Assembly (NCBI GenBank): GCA_021817245.1
Contig: JAKAVQ010000004.1
Coordinates: forward strand, 51,403-115,402
Length of the DNA: 64,000 nt
Direction of reading: 5' to 3'
Source: Thermoplasmata archaeon
GTDB lineage: Archaea > Thermoplasmatota > Thermoplasmata > Lutacidiplasmatales > UBA184
Shown: in pieces, positions 59,925 through 64,000 of the stretch
Numbering within the stretch: the first letter of the stretch is position 1
Layout: the number at the start of each line of letters is the position of its first letter
Translations under genes and position numbers: made by a program
The notes under the pieces: model-generated
Databases searched by the model: none
The model's input: only the letters and a program-made list of their open reading frames with translations
What the model was told of the DNA's origin: nothing

Positions 59925-61594
59925 ACGATACCGTCGCCCCTGCGGGTGCCGCGACCTCGGCCGAAAGCGCCGCGCCCTCGGTCTTCGCGCGAAAGTCGAG
60001 CGGGCTTGTCAAGGAGCTCGGCGCGTTCGAGTCGTTCTCGATCAACCTGATCTCCCTCGGGCCCGGCCCGGCGTTCGGGCTGTTTTTCACGATCCTCCTG
60101 TTCATCACCGGCGCGAACCTGATGGACGCGGTGCTCATCGCCGCGCTGATCGCGGTTCCCACGGTGATCGCGTACGCCGTGATGAGCATCGAGATGCCGC
60201 GTTCCGGCGGCGAGTACGTGTACTCGTCGCGGATGCTGCACCCGTACTTCGGGTTCGTCTCGGGTGCGGCGCGCATGATGAACGTCATCATCTACGCGGC
60301 GGTCCTCCCCTACTGGTTCGTCACCCTCTCGGTCGGTCCCGGGTTCGGCGCCTGGGGAGCGATCACCGGCAACACCACGTTCCTGAATTGGGGCAACTGG
60401 CTCACGCTCGGGCTCCCGACGATCAACAACCTCTACGTCGTGATCATCGGCGAGGTCCTCACGATCGTCGCGATGCTCCTCTACATCGTGCTGAAGCCGC
60501 GCCCCGCGTTCCGCGTCTTTTCGGCGCTGCTCCTGCTCGAGCTGCTCGGGCTCGTGGTGTCGGTGGTGCTGCTCGCCGCGATGGGGCACTCGGCGTTCGT
60601 GACCACGTTCAACAGCTTCATGACCAACGGCTACGGCGCGCCGGCGGGTTCCTATCAGTACCTTGCGAACTACGGCGCCACGAACTTCGGGGCGTACGGT
60701 TCCTCGTGGACGAACACGCTCGAGTTCGTGCCCCTGATCTTCGCGTTCTACTTCATGTTCTCCACCGCGCCGAGCTACATCGCGGGGGAGTTCCGGCGCA
60801 GCGCCCGCTCGATCCGCATCGGAATGGCGATCTCGTACCTGCTCGCCGTCGTCTTCTCGATCCTCCTGGTCTTCGAGTTCGAGCAGGTCGTCGGCATGAA
60901 CTTCCTGAACGGGACCGCCTCCCAGCTCTATTACGGGGTCTACGGCGGTTCGGCCCAGTACTTCCTGCCGTTCGGCGCGGGGCTCGCCTCGTATCCCATG
61001 ATGGCGGCGCACGGAAACAACATCCTGATCGCCATCATCTTCCTCGGGTCCGTGAGCTGGTACGCGCTCTGGGTGATCCTCGGGCTGTACATCTTCTCCC
61101 GATACGCGCTCTCCTTCTCGCTGGACCGGCTCTTCCCGCGGTTCATGAGCGCCACCACCCGCTCGACGCATTCGCCCGTCGCGGGGATCGTCACGGTCTC
61201 CGCGTTCGGCCTCGTGCTGATGCCGCTCATGACCTACTACTACAGCGACCTCTACACGCCGTTCGTCTTCCTCCTGTTCTTTTTGCCGATGGTGTCGGTC
61301 AGCCTCACCTCGCTCTCCCTGGTCCGGCTCGGCATCCAGAAGCGCCGTCCCCTCTCCACGGCGGCCGGCGTCGTCTCCTTCGGGATCACCGTGGTCGCGG
61401 CCTACCTGGTCACGACGCTGCCCCTGCTCGGCTCGGCCGCCGGCTTCACCCCGTCGAACCAGACGACCGGATACTTCGCGATCGTCTTCATCCTGGTCGT
61501 CTCGGCGATCTGGTACTTCGTGGCCCGCTGGTACCACCAGCGGCGTTCGGGACTGGACATCGCGCTGGCCTTCAAGGAGCTCCCGCCGGACTGA
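59921..61594 (+). CDS. APC-superfamily amino acid/polyamine permease
   Basis: 557 residues from GTG 59921. A cytoplasmic N-terminus (FARKSSGLVKELGAFESFS) and the first helix with the substrate-binding unwinding (INLISLGPGPAFGLFFTILL) are followed by 11 more helices, with MPRSGGEYVYSSRML (conserved APC motif) after helix 2. There is a large loop near EFEQVVGMNFLNGTASQLYY and a basic C-terminus. It should import an amino acid or amine. The downstream agmatinase-family gene (26 nt) suggests an arginine-derived guanidino substrate (inference). Confidence 0.88.
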   Translation: MNDTVAPAGAATSAESAAPSVFARKSSGLVKELGAFESFSINLISLGPGPAFGLFFTILLFITGANLMDAVLIAALIAVPTVIAYAVMSIEMPRSGGEYVYSSRMLHPYFGFVSGAARMMNVIIYAAVLPYWFVTLSVGPGFGAWGAITGNTTFLNWGNWLTLGLPTINNLYVVIIGEVLTIVAMLLYIVLKPRPAFRVFSALLLLELLGLVVSVVLLAAMGHSAFVTTFNSFMTNGYGAPAGSYQYLANYGATNFGAYGSSWTNTLEFVPLIFAFYFMFSTAPSYIAGEFRRSARSIRIGMAISYLLAVVFSILLVFEFEQVVGMNFLNGTASQLYYGVYGGSAQYFLPFGAGLASYPMMAAHGNNILIAIIFLGSVSWYALWVILGLYIFSRYALSFSLDRLFPRFMSATTRSTHSPVAGIVTVSAFGLVLMPLMTYYYSDLYTPFVFLLFFLPMVSVSLTSLSLVRLGIQKRRPLSTAAGVVSFGITVVAAYLVTTLPLLGSAAGFTPSNQTTGYFAIVFILVVSAIWYFVARWYHQRRSGLDIALAFKELPPD

Positions 61595-61619
61595 TCGCGG
61601 GGCGCGGGACCGCCGTTCG

Positions 61620-62588
61620 ATGACGGAACCGACCGACGTGACCCGCTCGCCGAGGTTCGCCCAGGTCGCGACGTTCGCCCGGCTCCCGCTGCGCCGGGAG
61701 CTCGACGGGGTGGGGTCGGCGTTCGTGGGGATCCCGTGGGACGATGCGACGAGCTTCCGCAGCGGGGCGCGCGAGGGACCCTCGGCGATCCGGAACCATT
61801 CGCGCCTACTGCGGACCTACCACCTCTTCCAGAAGGTCTACCCGTTCCGCGTCCTCGACACGGTCGACTTCGGCGACATCGATCCGGTGCCGGGCTTCCT
61901 CGACGACACCTTCGCGCGGATCGAAGAGGGGCTCACGCCCCTCTTTCGGGCCGGGGTCGTGCCGTTCATCGGTGGGGGCGATCACTCGATCACGCTCCCC
62001 GTGCTGCGCGCGCAGAAGGCCGCGACCGGCCGGCCCGTCCGGCTCCTTCACTTCGACGCGCACTACGACACCTGGGACACCTACTGGGGATCGCAGCGGT
62101 ACACCCACGGCACTTGGGTGCGCCGCGCCTACGAGGAAGGGCTCATCGAGCCCGGCCACGTCTTCCAGGTCGGGATCCGGTCCTCCCTCTACGCGGCGGA
62201 GGATGTCGAGAACAATGCACGGTACGTGGACCGCACCTTCACGATCGAGGACGTCGACCGGGAAGGGCCCGAGGCCGTCGCGGCCTCCTTGGTCCGAGCG
62301 CTCTCGGACGGGCCGACGTACGTCTCGGTCGACATCGACGTGCTCGACCCGGCGTTCGCGCCGGGGACCGGTACCCCCGAACCGGGCGGGCTTTCGACCC
62401 GGGAGATCTTCCGCATCTTGCGACCGCTTGCGGCCGTGAACGTGGTCGGCTTCGACGTCGTCGAGGTCGCCCCGCAGTACGATCACACCGGTCAGGTCAC
62501 GGCCCTCGCCGCCGCGAACCTCCTCTACGAGGGACTGGCCCTGACCGCGCGACACCGGACGGCCGGCGCGGCCTCCCGGGCGCCCTAG
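61620..62588 (+). CDS. Agmatinase/arginase-family ureohydrolase
   Basis: 322 residues from ATG 61620, 26 nt after the permease. All manganese-binding motifs are present: FIGGGDHSITLPVL, LLHFDAHYDTWDTYWG (DAHxD) and YVSVDIDVLDPAFAPGTGTPEPGGLS. The N-terminal motif VGIPWDDATSFRSGAREGP is typical of the agmatinase branch. It hydrolyses a guanidino compound to urea plus an amine: agmatine to putrescine is the default, but guanidinobutyrate or related substrates are equally possible. Likely cotranscribed with the permease. Confidence 0.9.
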   Translation: MTEPTDVTRSPRFAQVATFARLPLRRELDGVGSAFVGIPWDDATSFRSGAREGPSAIRNHSRLLRTYHLFQKVYPFRVLDTVDFGDIDPVPGFLDDTFARIEEGLTPLFRAGVVPFIGGGDHSITLPVLRAQKAATGRPVRLLHFDAHYDTWDTYWGSQRYTHGTWVRRAYEEGLIEPGHVFQVGIRSSLYAAEDVENNARYVDRTFTIEDVDREGPEAVAASLVRALSDGPTYVSVDIDVLDPAFAPGTGTPEPGGLSTREIFRILRPLAAVNVVGFDVVEVAPQYDHTGQVTALAAANLLYEGLALTARHRTAGAASRAP

Positions 62589-62603
62589 CGGGGACCGGTC
62601 CCG

Positions 62604-63392
62604 CTATCGGACCTCGTCGACGTCCTCGAACCAGGGCTCGCGCGTCCCCTTGGCGGCGCGCTTCTCCCACCGACGGGACTTCGGCAGCTGCTCGAGGAAG
62701 GCCAGGAACTGCCGGACGTGCTCCGTCGCGACGCCGAGGTTCTCCTCGGTGAGACCCCGGTCGTTGGGGATCCATTCGCCGAGCCGGTGGAGCACCCGCT
62801 CAAGGTTCGCCCGCGTATCGAACCAGAGCCCCCAGTCATCGCCCAGGAGCCCACCGAGGTACGCCCGGTCCATGCGGGAGAGCGGGATCGCCGTCAGGAG
62901 GGCCGCGAGATCGGCGAGGTCCGCGGGCGTGACGACGTGGATCTGGGACTTCCCGAGGAACAGGTCCTCCGGGGCGAGCGTGACGCCCGGCGAGAAGCGG
63001 TTCTTGAGCGGGATCTCGTGGCTGAACCGGAGCGAGTCGTAGAAGACATCGATCGAGAAGTGTGGGTGGAAGTAGATGTTGCGGAACATCCCATAGAGCG
63101 CGTTGGTCTCCCGGTCCTCGGTGAAGCCGAGCTCTTTGACGAACAGCTTGTAGATCGCCGAGGAATGCTTCTCGAGGCTCGCGAGGTCGAGGTCCTTGAA
63201 TCGGGGCGTTCCGTCGTGGGCGACGCCGTGCCGGTGGAGGTAGATCCCGTGCGCCCGGGGGTCGTGACGGATCCGGTAGTAGATGCCGACGCTACCGATC
63301 GCCCGCAGCGGGACGTTCCGTTCGCCCGCCCGGTGCACGATCGTCTCGAGCTCCCGGAGGAAGGCGTGCTCGTCCAGCCGGACCTCCGACAC
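62604..63392 (-). CDS. Nucleotidyltransferase-fold protein
   Basis: 262 residues from ATG 63392. The layout of a MNT/AbiEii-like nucleotidyltransferase is suggested by LRAIGSVGIYYRI (GS motif), RFKDLDLASLEKH (DxD) and FSIDVFYDSLRFSH (third carboxylate). Then come FSPGVTLAPEDLFLGKSQIH and a helical C-terminal half (LLTAIPLSRMDRAYLGGLL, VATEHVRQFLAFLEQLP). It may transfer a nucleotide to a small molecule or protein; no toxin partner is visible. It lies 10 nt downstream of a metallophosphoesterase on the same strand. Confidence 0.6.
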   Translation of the reverse strand: MSEVRLDEHAFLRELETIVHRAGERNVPLRAIGSVGIYYRIRHDPRAHGIYLHRHGVAHDGTPRFKDLDLASLEKHSSAIYKLFVKELGFTEDRETNALYGMFRNIYFHPHFSIDVFYDSLRFSHEIPLKNRFSPGVTLAPEDLFLGKSQIHVVTPADLADLAALLTAIPLSRMDRAYLGGLLGDDWGLWFDTRANLERVLHRLGEWIPNDRGLTEENLGVATEHVRQFLAFLEQLPKSRRWEKRAAKGTREPWFEDVDEVR

Positions 63393-63402
63393 CCTTCCCT
63401 CC

Positions 63403-64000
63403 TCAGCCGGTGACGAACATGTGGTCGAGGACCCGGCCGTCCTCGAGGTTCAGGATCAGTCCCTGGAGCGTTCCGCTGAAGTAGACGCTGCCGGGGTTGT
63501 AGACCGGGGTGCCGCCGACCTGGTCGACGCCCATCGATTCGTGGATGTGGCCGTGGAGACCGACCACGGGACGCACCGACTCGAGGAGCCGTCGGACCGA
63601 GGTGGAACCGACGTGGGTCAGGAGCATCTGCCCCGCCACGGTCTTCGGCTTCAGATTCGCGTCGAGCTCGGGGGCGAGATCGAGGAGCGTCCCCGAGGGC
63701 GGTGCGTGGATGTCGACGATCGTCCGCCGGGGAGAACCGATCTGGCCGGAGGTGCGGTCGAGGAACTTCCCGAGCTCTTCCTCCTCGAGATCGCGCGGAC
63801 AATGCCAGGGCGTCATGTTCGCGTAACCGCAGCCGAAGATCTCGTACGGGCCGCAGCTCACGACCTGACCTTCGGGGACGAGGACGTTCGGCGGGGCCTC
63901 CTTGCGCAGGATCTCGAGGACCCCGTCGGTGTCGTCGTTGCCCACGTTCATCACGAGCGGGAGCTTCTTCGGCAAGAGACGCTCGGCCGCGAGCTGGAGC
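63403..64000 (-). CDS. Calcineurin-like metallophosphoesterase (5' end beyond window)
   Basis: The C-terminal 198 residues of a gene entering from the right edge; the frame stays open past the track start (TTG 63975) to base 64000. Metal motifs: LPLVMNVGNDDTDGVLEIL (GNxD/E) and VVGLHGHIHESMG (GHxH), with MLLTHVGSTSVRR before it. The N-terminal DxH and GD motifs are outside the window. Probably a phosphodiesterase on a nucleotide or similar compound; apparently cotranscribed with the nucleotidyltransferase-fold gene. Confidence 0.82.
   Translation of the reverse strand, partial: LQLAAERLLPKKLPLVMNVGNDDTDGVLEILRKEAPPNVLVPEGQVVSCGPYEIFGCGYANMTPWHCPRDLEEEELGKFLDRTSGQIGSPRRTIVDIHAPPSGTLLDLAPELDANLKPKTVAGQMLLTHVGSTSVRRLLESVRPVVGLHGHIHESMGVDQVGGTPVYNPGSVYFSGTLQGLILNLEDGRVLDHMFVTG

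Noticed and set aside
59804-61537. 577-residue minus-strand ORF opposite the APC permease
   Set aside because: Asp/Arg/His/Glu-rich antisense translation of a clear 12-helix permease.
1-64000. Mobile element, CRISPR or provirus
   Set aside because: No transposase, integrase, Cas gene, direct-repeat array or att-like duplication was seen; genes are ordinary chromosomal functions with uniform GC-rich codon use.

Overview
The window is very GC-rich and looks archaeal. Most genes are preceded by an AT-rich archaeal TATA box about 24-35 nt upstream of the start codon (leaderless or near-leaderless transcripts), often with GTG or TTG starts. Gene content is also archaeal: Agl3-type sulfoquinovose synthase, an archaeal-type ATP sulfurylase with a C-terminal Cys cluster, a short archaeal triosephosphate isomerase, KaiC-like proteins, DUF1616, and large TIG/Kelch/PKD surface proteins with a C-terminal membrane anchor. 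A Thermoplasmatota-like lineage fits the general picture, but I cannot place it from sequence alone. I saw no rRNA, tRNA, CRISPR array, transposase or phage gene. The tracts in this window look like ordinary chromosome.

Layout. (1) 1-29.6 kb is a cell-surface and glycan region. It holds three paralogous exported glycoside-hydrolase-like proteins (1-1384, 12132-13601, 21715-23178), three large anchored surface proteins (12 TIG/Ig-like repeats; phosphoesterase plus carboxypeptidase-regulatory repeats; 12 Kelch motifs plus PKD domains), a GT4 glycosyltransferase, a polytopic GT-C-like protein, DUF1616, an NDP-sugar epimerase, APS kinase, a pyruvate-kinase-like protein, and a sugar-nucleotide run: UDP-sugar 6-dehydrogenase, GalU, UDP-sulfoquinovose synthase, a second nucleotidyltransferase and an alkaline-phosphatase-superfamily hydrolase. 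(2) 29.6-33.8 kb holds a YdjM-like membrane hydrolase coupled to a membrane-anchored KaiC-like protein, then ATP sulfurylase. (3) 34-43.6 kb is a glycogen/maltodextrin block (ROK glucokinase, GH15 glucoamylase, GH57, GT4 glycogen-synthase type, triosephosphate isomerase), interrupted by two tandem paralogs of unknown function on the opposite strand. (4) 43.8-56.5 kb holds acetyl-CoA synthetase, small zinc-ribbon proteins, membrane proteins, a methyltransferase, a second membrane KaiC-like coiled-coil protein, a hydroxyacid dehydrogenase, a HAD hydrolase and an acetate/succinate transporter. (5) 56.6-64 kb holds nitrogen metabolism genes (nitrilase-family amidase, PLP aminotransferase, APC permease, agmatinase family), then a nucleotidyltransferase-fold protein and a metallophosphoesterase cut by the window end.

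How the genes fit together (inference). GalU makes UDP-glucose. The dehydrogenase converts it to UDP-glucuronate, and the Agl3 homologue converts it with sulfite to UDP-sulfoquinovose. ATP sulfurylase plus APS kinase make PAPS. The region therefore looks equipped for acidic, sulfonated or sulfated surface glycans, to be placed on the large Asn/Ser/Thr-rich exported proteins next door. The glycogen block can build, cut and phosphorylate glucose from storage glucan. SatP-type transporter plus acetyl-CoA synthetase suggest acetate use.

The most unusual items are: the pair of membrane-anchored KaiC-like proteins with altered Walker motifs and a shared promoter box; three GH-like paralogs that all lack the acid/base Glu of the GNE motif; a triosephosphate isomerase whose only sensible start is ATT; a 10-codon upstream ORF whose stop overlaps the GTG of the amino-acid permease; and a secreted/non-secreted pair of unknown tandem paralogs.
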